From Haliea sp. (GTDB taxonomy: Bacteria > Pseudomonadota > Gammaproteobacteria > Pseudomonadales > Halieaceae), in assembly GCA_002862985.1 (NCBI GenBank), contig PKCY01000174.1, positions 1 to 38,129 on the forward strand: a DNA stretch of 38,129 nucleotides, in the 5' to 3' direction. Of this stretch, positions 29,820-38,129 are shown one piece after another. The notes under the pieces are model-generated. The model saw only the letters and a program-made list of their open reading frames with translations. It ran no database searches and had not been told where the DNA came from. How positions within the stretch are numbered: position 1 is the stretch's first letter; every line of letters begins with the position of its first letter. The translations under genes and the position numbers were made by a program.

Positions 29820-30193
29820 TTAACCGTTAGCCGCAAGGCAGGCGGCACGCATTTCCCAGAGGCTGTGCCAGCCATCCTCAAGCGCTTCATAGCCAAGGTC
29901 GATGCAAAACTCTGCTGTGTTGGCTAATGTCGATCTGACCGCATAAGCCGGCTCTCCGTCAAAGCAGTTGGCACTGGTATATCCAATTTTCAGACGTTTT
30001 CCCCCGGCGCCTCCACCAACTCTGCTCGGGGGTAGGGATTGTCGCAGGCGCGATTTTTGGTCGCCGCAGATAACGCCGCGCTGTCGCTGCCATAAGCGAT
30101 GGGAACACTCCCGGCTGCTACAGAGCTGCCGCTGGATCCGTCGACGGTAAATTCCAAGCTCCACGGATTGCGGGCTGCGCCAAATGCATCGTT
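29820..30193 (-). pseudogene. Amidase-signature enzyme relic
   Basis: AFGAARNPWSLEFTVDGSSGSSVAAGSVPIAYGSD in one frame and KRLKIGYTSANCFDGEPAYAVRSTLANTAEFCIDLGYEALEDG in another. N-terminus and middle missing. Confidence 0.85.
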
Positions 30194-30265
30194 ATCGGAT
30201 TGATCCGGCAGCGCGCGTGGCTTATGCCAATCGGGCTTATTTATGCGGGCGCCGGAATCACTAAG

Positions 30266-30409
30266 ATGTTTTTCCATTTTGTGCGAGCATTTTTGGACGA
30301 CCACCCACCGTCCAACCTGGGTTACTATTTGGCATTCAATCTCCCATGGCTTGTTGCGCCGATAGTGCTGGGATGTCGTGTACTTGTTAATAAGGATTTA
30401 CAGCTATGA
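30266..30409 (+). pseudogene. Possible C-terminal remnant of a membrane protein
   Basis: MFFHFVRAFLDDHPPSNLGYYLAFNLPWLVAPIVLGCRVLVNKDLQL; stop overlaps next start as ATGA. Confidence 0.4.
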
Positions 30410-31440
30410 CCTATAAAGTGATTCAGTGGACGACCGGCCACGTTGGCCGCGAAGCAGTCAAGGGTATTATGAGGCATCCAGAATTGGAATTGGTGGGTTG
30501 TTACGCTTGGAGTGAGCATAAGGCGGGCAAAGATGTCGGTGAACTTTGCGGCATTGACCCCACCGGCGTTATCGCCACTTCCAATATAAATCAGTTGCTG
30601 GCATTGGAAGCAGATTGTGTTTGCTATATGCCAACATTCCCTGACATTGACGAGGTCGAGCGTATCCTGCGCTCTGGGAAAAACGTGGTTTCCAGCTATT
30701 TCATTAATGCTCGCTCTTGGGGGCCTGAAGTTCAGACTCGCCTGATTCAGGCCGCGGAGCAAAGCGGAGTCAGTTTGTTTGGTTCCGGCATCTTTCCAGG
30801 ATTTGCTAATTTTGTTGCCGCCATGATGGCATCAGCTAGCTATGGCTTTAGCAAAGTACGCTTTTTGGAATCGGTGGATCTTACACACTATGAAGCGATA
30901 GCCAATTATGCCAACCTCGGCTGGGGCCAACCGCCGGAGGAGAAGTGGCGCGCTACTAACGAGAGTGTGCTGGGAACCTATGCTGAGTGCATCGATGTAA
31001 TTGCTGACTTGTTGCACATTCCAATCACAGAGATTCGCTTTGACTATGAGTCAGCGACCGCGGCAGATGATCGTGAATTTCACGGCTACTCGATTCCCGC
31101 CGGCACCATCGCGGGACAAAAGTGCCAGTGGACCGGCATGGTAGGGGAAGAAGCGGTGATTGAATTGGAAGTGGTGTGGAACGCCGGCAAGGGGCTGCAA
31201 CCGGAATGGCCCGTGAGCCATGGCTATACTATGGAAGTTCAAGGAGATCCTGGTGTTCACACGCGCGTAAAGTTCGTACCGTCGAAAAGCCAAATGCAAG
31301 GGGGCCGCCCCGCTGATCTGGCCAACGTCGTGACGGCTATGCCGGTCGTTAATGCTATTTCAGCGGTATGCGAGGCCAGGGCCGGCATCCGAACTTACGC
31401 AGATTTACCGCTGATCAGGGCATACTACACTGCCAAATGA
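30406..31440 (+). CDS. Dihydrodipicolinate reductase-like NAD(P)-dependent oxidoreductase
   Basis: YKVIQWTTGHVGREAVKGIMRHPELELVGCYAWSEHKAGKDVGELCG (Rossmann, DapB-like). Confidence 0.85.
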   Translation: MTYKVIQWTTGHVGREAVKGIMRHPELELVGCYAWSEHKAGKDVGELCGIDPTGVIATSNINQLLALEADCVCYMPTFPDIDEVERILRSGKNVVSSYFINARSWGPEVQTRLIQAAEQSGVSLFGSGIFPGFANFVAAMMASASYGFSKVRFLESVDLTHYEAIANYANLGWGQPPEEKWRATNESVLGTYAECIDVIADLLHIPITEIRFDYESATAADDREFHGYSIPAGTIAGQKCQWTGMVGEEAVIELEVVWNAGKGLQPEWPVSHGYTMEVQGDPGVHTRVKFVPSKSQMQGGRPADLANVVTAMPVVNAISAVCEARAGIRTYADLPLIRAYYTAK

Positions 31441-31727
31441 CACTGCGAAATCTATCAAAAGTGGACGGTGATATCCGCCAAGACAACCTCGTCTCGATAA
31501 TTTTCTTTGCCACAGACAAACGCGCCCGTGTTGCTAATAGGCGAAGTGGGGTCCCATGTGCCCGGGGGCATGGTAACCGCGAGTATTATCTGACAGGGCT
31601 GCCATACCGGTTACAAAATGGATGCGAAACGTAGGCACAGTTTAAACTATCTACTACCGAATTTTGCAAACAGGTATTACACTACTATCTGAAATCGCTG
31701 CTTGTACCCCATTACAATGAAACTGCC

Positions 31728-33008
31728 GTGGAGAAAATTGTGAGTACTTGCCCCTTCGCCAATCTAATTGACCCTGAAACCTACGCCAATGGAATGCCCT
31801 ATGAAGAGTTGAAACGGATCAGGGATGACGGCCCTGTGCACTATATGGAGGACGATGTGAGGGGAGTGCCCTATTGGCTTATTACCGGTCGCGATGAAAT
31901 TGACTATATTTCAAAAAACCCCAAAATATTTTCCAGTGAAGCTCGAAGTGTCCTTGTGGACGAATGGACTGAGGACGAGATGGTAAGTATTCATCGTAAT
32001 ATGACCATAAACATGGATCCGCCGCGTCATCTCCAGAATCGACGTATAGTGCGAGCCTCTTTTAGTCCGTCTGCGGTAGATTCATACGAAGGAAGTTTTC
32101 GAGCGCATGCAAAGCGTATTATTGATGCCGTAGCAGAACGTGGCGAATGTGAGTTTGTGGAAGAAGTAGCGGCCGAACTACCACTGCTGGCGATCTTGGA
32201 GTTGTGCGGGATCCCACCTGAAGACCGTAAAGATTTTTTCCAGTGGACCAATACGATGATGTTTAGTGAAGACCCGGATATGTCCATCGGCGAGGAGGAA
32301 GCACAAGAGGCCTCGTTACACATTATTGAATACGCAATGAAGCTGGCGGCACAACATAAGGAAAATCCCAAGGACGATATTATCGGCGCACTGCTGAGCG
32401 GCAAAGAAGACGATAAAGGGCTGACGGAAGATGAATTTGTCTGGTTCTTTTTGATGCTGATCGCCGCTGGTAATGAATCCACACGGACCATCACCAGTCA
32501 CGGTATGCGTATGTTGATGCAGCATCCAGATCAACTGCAATACTTAGTCGATAACCCCGACAAGATTCGCGGTGCATGTGAGGAGATGCTGCGCTACAAC
32601 ACTGCGTTTATTCTTATGCGACGCACAGCGCTAGAGGATATTGAGGTAGCGGGCCACCATATCAAAAAAGGGGAAAAGATCATCATGCACTACCACACAG
32701 TAAATCACGATGAAACTGTGTTTGGTGATGATGCAATGGAATTTGATGTGCGGCGTGCAGAGCGAATGCCAGACCTGTACAAAGAACATCGCGCCTTCGG
32801 CGTTGGGCAGCATTTCTGTTTGGGTTCACACCTTGCCCGTTTGGAACTGCTAATTATCATGCAGGAGATTATCCCCCGTCTTCGCAACCCCAAGTTGGCA
32901 GGTTCAATAACTTATACGCGTTCCGCCCTGGTGAACGGCATCAAACGTATGGACATTACGTTTGATCCTGAAGTTAAACCTGGAGAGGACAAACTAGCGG
33001 TGGCGTAA
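31728..33008 (+). CDS. Cytochrome P450
   Basis: I-helix MLIAAGNESTRT, ExxR EMLR, heme motif FGVGQHFCLGSHLARLE. GTG start. Confidence 0.95.
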   Translation: MEKIVSTCPFANLIDPETYANGMPYEELKRIRDDGPVHYMEDDVRGVPYWLITGRDEIDYISKNPKIFSSEARSVLVDEWTEDEMVSIHRNMTINMDPPRHLQNRRIVRASFSPSAVDSYEGSFRAHAKRIIDAVAERGECEFVEEVAAELPLLAILELCGIPPEDRKDFFQWTNTMMFSEDPDMSIGEEEAQEASLHIIEYAMKLAAQHKENPKDDIIGALLSGKEDDKGLTEDEFVWFFLMLIAAGNESTRTITSHGMRMLMQHPDQLQYLVDNPDKIRGACEEMLRYNTAFILMRRTALEDIEVAGHHIKKGEKIIMHYHTVNHDETVFGDDAMEFDVRRAERMPDLYKEHRAFGVGQHFCLGSHLARLELLIIMQEIIPRLRNPKLAGSITYTRSALVNGIKRMDITFDPEVKPGEDKLAVA

Positions 33009-33059
33009 CGAGGCTGACGCCATTGGGTCATTCCATCCGCCGGGCTTTCGCAGCAAACG

Positions 33060-33145
33060 GAAAAATGGCCATGAAGATGCATTGGGTGATACATCATCGT
33101 CGGATTACTGATCCGAAGCCGCGCGCTCTCTCCGTAACGGATCCG
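33060..33145 (-). pseudogene. Multicopper oxidase C-terminal Cu-site remnant
   Basis: Reverse-strand reading FGSVTESARLRISNPTMMYHPMHLHGHFS contains the HPMHLHGH copper-ligand signature. Confidence 0.75.
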
Positions 33146-33331
33146 AAGCGGATCCGCTTTGCCGTCAGCCGAAAATAGTTGCAGATGCGATACCGGACTC
33201 CCTGCGTATATTATTCGGAACCGGCCGTAGTCAAAGAGGGTATTATGACGATGGAACTTGGGTTACGGACAGAACTCTGACGTTTTCACCGCAGAGACGA
33301 TATGCAGCACAGAGTCGTCTAAGCTATTCTT

Positions 33332-33373
33332 GGCAAATGGCAAATGGCAAATGGCAAATGGCAAATGGCGAAT
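33332..33373. repeat. Heptanucleotide tandem repeat (GGCAAAT x5 + GGCGAAT)
   Basis: Direct reading. Confidence 0.97.
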
Positions 33374-33474
33374 AAAGACAACAGCGTTATATTCGATGAA
33401 TTGTTAGATGTACTCGATTTTGTCGTTGCCTTGCTAAGCACCTCAAGTATAGGACAAACAAAGGGGCGATCGTG

Positions 33475-33502
33475 GGCACTGACAAGTTAATGTGTCAGTG
33501 CC
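33475..33502 (-). terminator. Perfect 10-bp inverted repeat just beyond the 33522 stop, possible terminator
   Basis: GGCACTGACA-AGTTAATG-TGTCAGTGCC; no clear U-tract. Confidence 0.5.
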
Positions 33503-33521
33503 AGCTGGTAGTGGGGAATGC

Positions 33522-34733
33522 TCAAATACACCCAGGCGGGAGCTGGCACACATTACCCTGGCCATTGCCATCGCTGTCCTCCTGATCCGGATTGGCAACC
33601 TCCGGGCAGTTGTCGCATGCATCCAATATACCATCGAGATCAGTATCGGGTTGAGCCGTGGTAATTTGACCGTGTACGATTGGCATCATACAAAACCCAG
33701 TGCCTATAGCGCCAGAAAAGTCCATGCCGGTGACAAATCCCTGGGGGTCAGCAGGATTGACCTCCGCTTCCAGTTCAATGCCTCGCAGCTCAAATCTCCT
33801 CAATCCAGCCCCCAGATTGATGGCAAAGTCAAAATAGGTAGTCGTTGCTATATCAACTCCCGAATCAATGTAGGTCAGCAGTAATTCGTCATACAAAAAC
33901 AGGTCGAAACTGCCATCGCCGTAATCGTAGGGTATCTTGACACCGGCAAATACCAACTCATCGCTATTGGTTTCATAGCTGTAGCCGACTGCAACTTCCG
34001 GGTCGTAATAGTCAAATTCAGCCGAAGAATCAAACCGCCAGCCGCCACCTGGAGGGGCCGGGGGAGGCAAGACGGGGTTTTCTGGATCCGCGATATGGCT
34101 GCTCACGAACAGCCGGGGCAAGCTACTCATATAAATCGCCGGCAGCGGAACGTCCCCCAGGTTAGGCGGCGCCAGAGCCAAACCCATTGAGAATAGCCCA
34201 CCTGAGTTATTTATGAGAGCTATCGCCTCGGCATTCAAAGGGACGTTTACGATGCCGGGTGTGGTGATAGGTTGTAGCTGACTAAGCTCTTGTCCGGCTA
34301 TGATGACGCCGCCAACTGCTTGCCAGTCAGAATAGGTCACCGGACCGGTGGGCAACGCCGACAGCTCGCCAGCCGTAAGGCCCTGCACCTTCTGTATTTG
34401 CAAGAGCACACCGGGTCCCGCGTGTGCAACACCTGTCAGGTCGAACTGTAACCAGGCGTCCTGGATCGGAGATGCCAGGAGGGACGAGTCGAATATGAGG
34501 TAGCCTCCAGTATATAAAAGGTTAATCGTCCCCATCGGCCCGAGGCCTTCAAAGGTTATACCTATGAGGTTTAGGGGGCCGCTGTGGGCATACGTGGCAG
34601 GGTCTCCCTCCCAATATACGGTCTTGGTGATTTGTCCGGAATCGACAGGGTCTAGAGAGCTGATATCAGCCGATGTGATGGAAGCAGGGAGCCAAAACAG
34701 CAGCGTAATGCATCGCAGCAAGTTCTTCATCAT
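33522..34733 (-). CDS. Secreted protein with thrombospondin type-3-like Ca-binding C-terminus
   Basis: Signal peptide MMKNLLRCITLLFWLPASITSA; C-terminal DTDLDGILDACDNCPEVANPDQEDSDGNGQGNVC. Confidence 0.75.
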   Translation of the reverse strand: MMKNLLRCITLLFWLPASITSADISSLDPVDSGQITKTVYWEGDPATYAHSGPLNLIGITFEGLGPMGTINLLYTGGYLIFDSSLLASPIQDAWLQFDLTGVAHAGPGVLLQIQKVQGLTAGELSALPTGPVTYSDWQAVGGVIIAGQELSQLQPITTPGIVNVPLNAEAIALINNSGGLFSMGLALAPPNLGDVPLPAIYMSSLPRLFVSSHIADPENPVLPPPAPPGGGWRFDSSAEFDYYDPEVAVGYSYETNSDELVFAGVKIPYDYGDGSFDLFLYDELLLTYIDSGVDIATTTYFDFAINLGAGLRRFELRGIELEAEVNPADPQGFVTGMDFSGAIGTGFCMMPIVHGQITTAQPDTDLDGILDACDNCPEVANPDQEDSDGNGQGNVCQLPPGCI

Positions 34734-34835
34734 TTACACCTCAGCGCAGTCCACAGGGTATTCACGTCACGCGCAGATTCAGATCACCTTCAAGAGCATA
34801 GCACAGCCTAGAAGGGTACTGTGGTTGAGAGAAAA

Positions 34836-34901
34836 GAGGACGGATTTATTATTAGTTAACTTAGATAGGCTGATCGGTTAACTACAAATAAATGCGTCCT
34901 C
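34836..34901. repeat. 25-bp imperfect inverted repeat (22/25 match, 16-nt loop)
   Basis: gaggacggatttattattagttaac / reverse complement of gttaactacaaataaatgcgtcctc. Confidence 0.9.
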
Positions 34902-35040
34902 ATTAACTCAGTTGACTTTTGCAAGCGGAGTAATTGGCCTACAAACTCGCGGCCTTGCGATCTACTTCAAAACGCTATACCAGTGAAAAGCCTGATCAAG
35001 CAGTCTGCCCCGTTCATTCATTTTTCAAAAATTTTGGCAG

Positions 35041-35985
35041 CTAACGGTTCAATAGCTCTGCATTTGTTGGGTATTTCTTAAGTAACGCAACAAGCTTCTT
35101 AGTGCCTTCTGCAGGTTTAAGATGAGTAAGCGCCCTCCGTAAATCTCTTATCTTTTCGATTTCTTTCGGATCTAAAAGAAGTTCCTCACGCCGCGTGCTA
35201 CTTTTTGAAATATCCAGCGCGGGAAAAATCCGTTGTTCTGCAACCTCCCGTGATAAAACGATTTCCATATTACCTGTGCCCTTGAACTCCTCAAATATTA
35301 CCTGGTCCATCCGGCTTCCAGTATCAACGAGTATCGTCGCTAGAATGGTAAGCGACCCGCCATTCTCAATCTTTCTAGCTGCGCCAAACAACTTTCGTGG
35401 TATTTCCATTGCTCTAGCATCAAGCCCGCCCGTCATGGTACGACCGCGGCCCTGTTGCTCTGCATTGTGTACACGGGAGAGTCTTGTGAGAGAGTCAATG
35501 ACAATCATTACATCATGCCCCTCGCCAGCTTGCTGGCGCGCAGTGCTGAGAAGGGCATTGGCCACACGAACGTGTTGGCCATAGCTTTCATCCGAGGATG
35601 AGGCGTGTACCTCTGCCGGCACGCTGCGCCTAAAATCAGTCACTTCTTCCGGTCGCTCATCAATGAGTAACGCATAGAGCTTTATCTCGGGATAAGCTTC
35701 CCCCACTGCCTGGCAAATATGTTTTAAAAGGGTTGTTTTCCCGCAGTCCGGTGGAGCAACAATCAAACCTCGCTGCCCCATTCCTATTGGCGTGATCAAA
35801 TCCATCGCTCGCGTGGTGAGTTGCCCAGAAGCTAATTCCAGGCGAATGCACTGACAAGGATTAATGGCTATACCATTTAAAAAACGCTTTTGTGGGTCAC
35901 CATGAGATACAGCTTTGATCACCTCATCTGCACTTTTGGGGTCTTTATTTCTTTTCACTTTCAAAGACAGTGTCTTTCTCGTCAT
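35041..35985 (-). CDS. Short Rho-like ATPase lacking the N-terminal RNA-binding domain
   Basis: GQRGLIVAPPDCGKTTLLK (P-loop), LLIDERPEEVTDFRRSV, VMIVIDSLTRLSRVHN, MTGGLDARAM, DTGSRMDQVIFEEFKGTGNMEIVLSREVAEQRIFPALD. Confidence 0.92.
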   Translation of the reverse strand: MTRKTLSLKVKRNKDPKSADEVIKAVSHGDPQKRFLNGIAINPCQCIRLELASGQLTTRAMDLITPIGMGQRGLIVAPPDCGKTTLLKHICQAVGEAYPEIKLYALLIDERPEEVTDFRRSVPAEVHASSSDESYGQHVRVANALLSTARQQAGEGHDVMIVIDSLTRLSRVHNAEQQGRGRTMTGGLDARAMEIPRKLFGAARKIENGGSLTILATILVDTGSRMDQVIFEEFKGTGNMEIVLSREVAEQRIFPALDISKSSTRREELLLDPKEIEKIRDLRRALTHLKPAEGTKKLVALLKKYPTNAELLNR

Positions 35986-36013
35986 GATATCGGTCTTAGG
36001 TTATGTAGGTTAT

Positions 36014-36035
36014 GGGGGCAGACCCCTTTAATTTT
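36014..36035. repeat. REP/RAYT-like palindromic motif
   Basis: GGGGGCAGACCCCTTTAATTTT. Confidence 0.45.
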
Positions 36036-36044
36036 CGGTAACAA

Positions 36045-37622
36045 CTAATCCGGTAGGCGAAAGGCCACAAGGTAGTCACCGGAGGGCAAAGGCGAAGTGA
36101 AATGCCCGCCGGCTGCAATCACCACGTATTGTCGGCCTCGGTAATGGTAACTCATTGGGACCGCGTTGCCGGTCGTCGGCAAGTCAATCTTCCACAACTC
36201 ATCACCATTCTCAATATCGAAGGCTCGCAGGTAGGCGTCACTGGTGGCAGCAATGAATACCAGTCCGGCCGCCGTTACCATCGGGCCGCCCATCTCCATG
36301 CCGCCTTTGATGAGGTGGTAAAAAGGCCAGGACACCATTTTTTCAAGTGTACCCAAGGGCACACTCCAAAGTATCTCGCCTGTCTCGAGATCGGTCGCGT
36401 CTAGGGTGGCCCAGGGTGGTGCAGAGCAGGGAATTCCCAGGCTGGATGTCAGCACATCCATGATCACACAGTAGGGAGAATCACGCTGTGGGAAGGGTAG
36501 GTTGTCCGGGCACTCGGCCTGCGGTGCCAAGCGCAAGTGAATAGGAAGACGCTTGGTGTTGGTAATCATAATCTTGCGATCAGGATCAACCGCCGGTGCT
36601 CCCCAGTTATGACCACCGAGGTTAGAAGGATACAGCACGACACCTTGCTCGGAGGGTGGCGTGTAAATTCCATGACCGCTGACAGACTCAATAATGTCAC
36701 GGCACTGACCTCTATCCCAGAATGTCAGGCCCCATGCGCCCTCAGGCATCAGGCCCAGAGGGTGCAATGGTTCCGGTTTCACAGGGAACGGCTGAGTCGG
36801 GCTCAGGTATTCCCCCGGCACAGCACCTTCCTGAGGAACCGGGCGCTCTATCATCGGGTGCAGGGGTCTGCCAGTCTCGCGATCCAGCACGAAGGTCATT
36901 CCCATCTTGGTGACCTGTACTACTGCGGGTCGCGTTTTTCCATCGATGGTGAGTTCGGCGAAGGTAGGCTGGGCCGGCACATCAAAATCCCAGATGTCAT
37001 GGTGCACTGTCTGAAAGTGCCAAGCCACCTCGCCCGTCTCCACCTTCAGCGCCACCACCTAGCTGGAGTAGTAGTCTTGGTGCCTATCTCTGTCACCGCC
37101 GTAGTAATCAGGCGAGGAATTCCCTGTCGGCACAATCACTAGTCCCAGTCGCACCGTCCAGGGCGATAAGCCGGGCGTCCAACGTGCCGGTAATAATGCG
37201 GTGCCTGCAAGACCACGGCAATTGGTGATGGTCTCTTTGCTCATGTCCACACCGGGGTCGTAAACCCAACGTTGTTGACCGGTTGCCGGGTCAAGCGCGA
37301 ATACACGGTTGAAAGATGTGCAGTAGTAGAGCGTGTCCTGCACGAGGATGGGTGTCACCATAAATGACGTGGGACGACTGGCGACGTCATCCATCGTGAC
37401 TTCCTCAGTCAGACTCTGTGTCCCGGCTCGGTAGTCGCCTGAGCGGTGTACCCACGTCTGCTCCAGTCGTGAGACGTTGCGCCCGTTGATCTGAGTTATG
37501 GGTGCGTAATGTCCGCCGCCGGGCGAGCCCCCATATGCGGGCCATTGGATCGTCTCTGCGGCCAAGGTGGGGCTGCCGTTGAGCAGGCTGCCGCTAAGTA
37601 GCGTCAGAAAAAGTCTGTACAT
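36045..37622 (-). pseudogene. PQQ-dependent (quinoprotein) dehydrogenase, decayed
   Basis: N-terminus with signal peptide, WPAYGGSPGGGHYAPITQIN and FALDPATGQQRWVYDP; frame-shifted RIITGTLDARLIALDGATG at 37200..37141; in-frame TAG at 37059..37061 between YYSS and VVALKVETGEVAWHFQTVHHDIWDFDVPAQP. Confidence 0.92.
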
Positions 37623-37649
37623 GAAAATTGCCAGTTCCTATTTGATGAG

Positions 37650-37702
37650 GGGGGCAGGTCTTACATTTTACTTACCTTTGTGTGGGATGTAAGGCCTGAC
37701 TC
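37650..37702. repeat. Inverted repeat resembling REP/RAYT-associated elements
   Basis: GGGGGCAGGTCTTACAT...ATGTAAGGCCTGACTCC. Confidence 0.5.
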
Positions 37703-37973
37703 CTTGATCAGGCAGTTGTTTGTTAAGCTCTGCATTTCTCAAGTTGGAAATTTTCCCAAGGAGCCATCGCCATCGCGCTATCCTCTTTGGCATCAGATAA
37801 CCGATAAGTTTCAGGATCTTCAGAAAACGACTAGCGATGAGAAATAACTCGCTCGGGATGCAGGCGGCGCGCAAGAATCAAGTCTGTAATAGTGTTCATG
37901 TGGTCAAAATAGCCGACACTAATACGAAAAGTGATACTCTCCAAGGAGGACTACGGGATTTGGATGAAGCGTT

Positions 37974-38129
37974 ATGAGTGAAATAGTTGAGAGTAAGCCG
38001 TCACTGGCCAATGTCATTAAAGTTGATGTAATTATAGTTGGCGCAGGCCTGTCGGGAATTTCAGCCGCTTATCATTTACAAAAACATTGCCCGCAAAAAA
38101 CTTATCTGATCCTGGAAGGTAGAGATGCT
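37974..38129 (+). CDS. Flavin-containing (Baeyer-Villiger-like) monooxygenase N-terminus, truncated by window edge
   Basis: MSEIVESKPSLANVIKVDVIIVGAGLSGISAAYHLQKHCPQKTYLILEGRDA: GxGxxG FAD-binding motif. Confidence 0.8.
   Translation, partial: MSEIVESKPSLANVIKVDVIIVGAGLSGISAAYHLQKHCPQKTYLILEGRDA

Noticed and set aside
29594-30020. Integrated element with tRNA-Ala as attachment site
   Set aside because: No integrase and no convincing duplicate of the tRNA 3' end; only a short CTCCACCAA match near 30010.
33332-33373. CRISPR array
   Set aside because: Contiguous 7-bp tandem units without spacers; no cas genes in the window.
37668-37874. 68-aa minus-strand ORF upstream of the PQQ relic
   Set aside because: Its C-terminal part is simply the translation of the inverted repeat; no recognisable domain.

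Overview
Gammaproteobacterial chromosome window with two halves. About 0-24 kb is mostly core-like: a divergent Cpx-type two-component system with a Spy/CpxP-like protein, an M16C protease, glutaminyl cyclotransferase, mnmC, hrpA, mlaA, an HsbR/HsbA-like partner switch, terB/talB/dusA, a TonB receptor and an aldolase. It includes a compact three-gene RiPP operon of the bufferin/HvfABC type (Cys-rich EG[KS]CG-repeat precursor + MNIO/DUF692 + DUF2063). From about 24 kb on, intact genes (pnuT-like, gltX, tandem-GST, thioesterase, tRNA-Ala(GGC), DapB-like reductase, P450, flavin monooxygenase start) are interleaved with gene relics. The relics are a TPP-riboswitch-controlled TonB receptor that has lost most of its barrel, a slyD-like FKBP with a stop at the conserved Tyr and CTG at the expected start, an amidase remnant, a short multicopper-oxidase C-terminal remnant, and a PQQ dehydrogenase with frameshift/deletion lesions and an internal TAG. 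The most unusual intact ORF is a 314-aa Rho-like ATPase (35041..35985, minus) that has no N-terminal RNA-binding domain and lies near a REP/RAYT-like palindrome and a 25-bp imperfect hairpin. Two heptanucleotide tandem repeats are also present. All homology calls come from reading the sequence; no database search was run.
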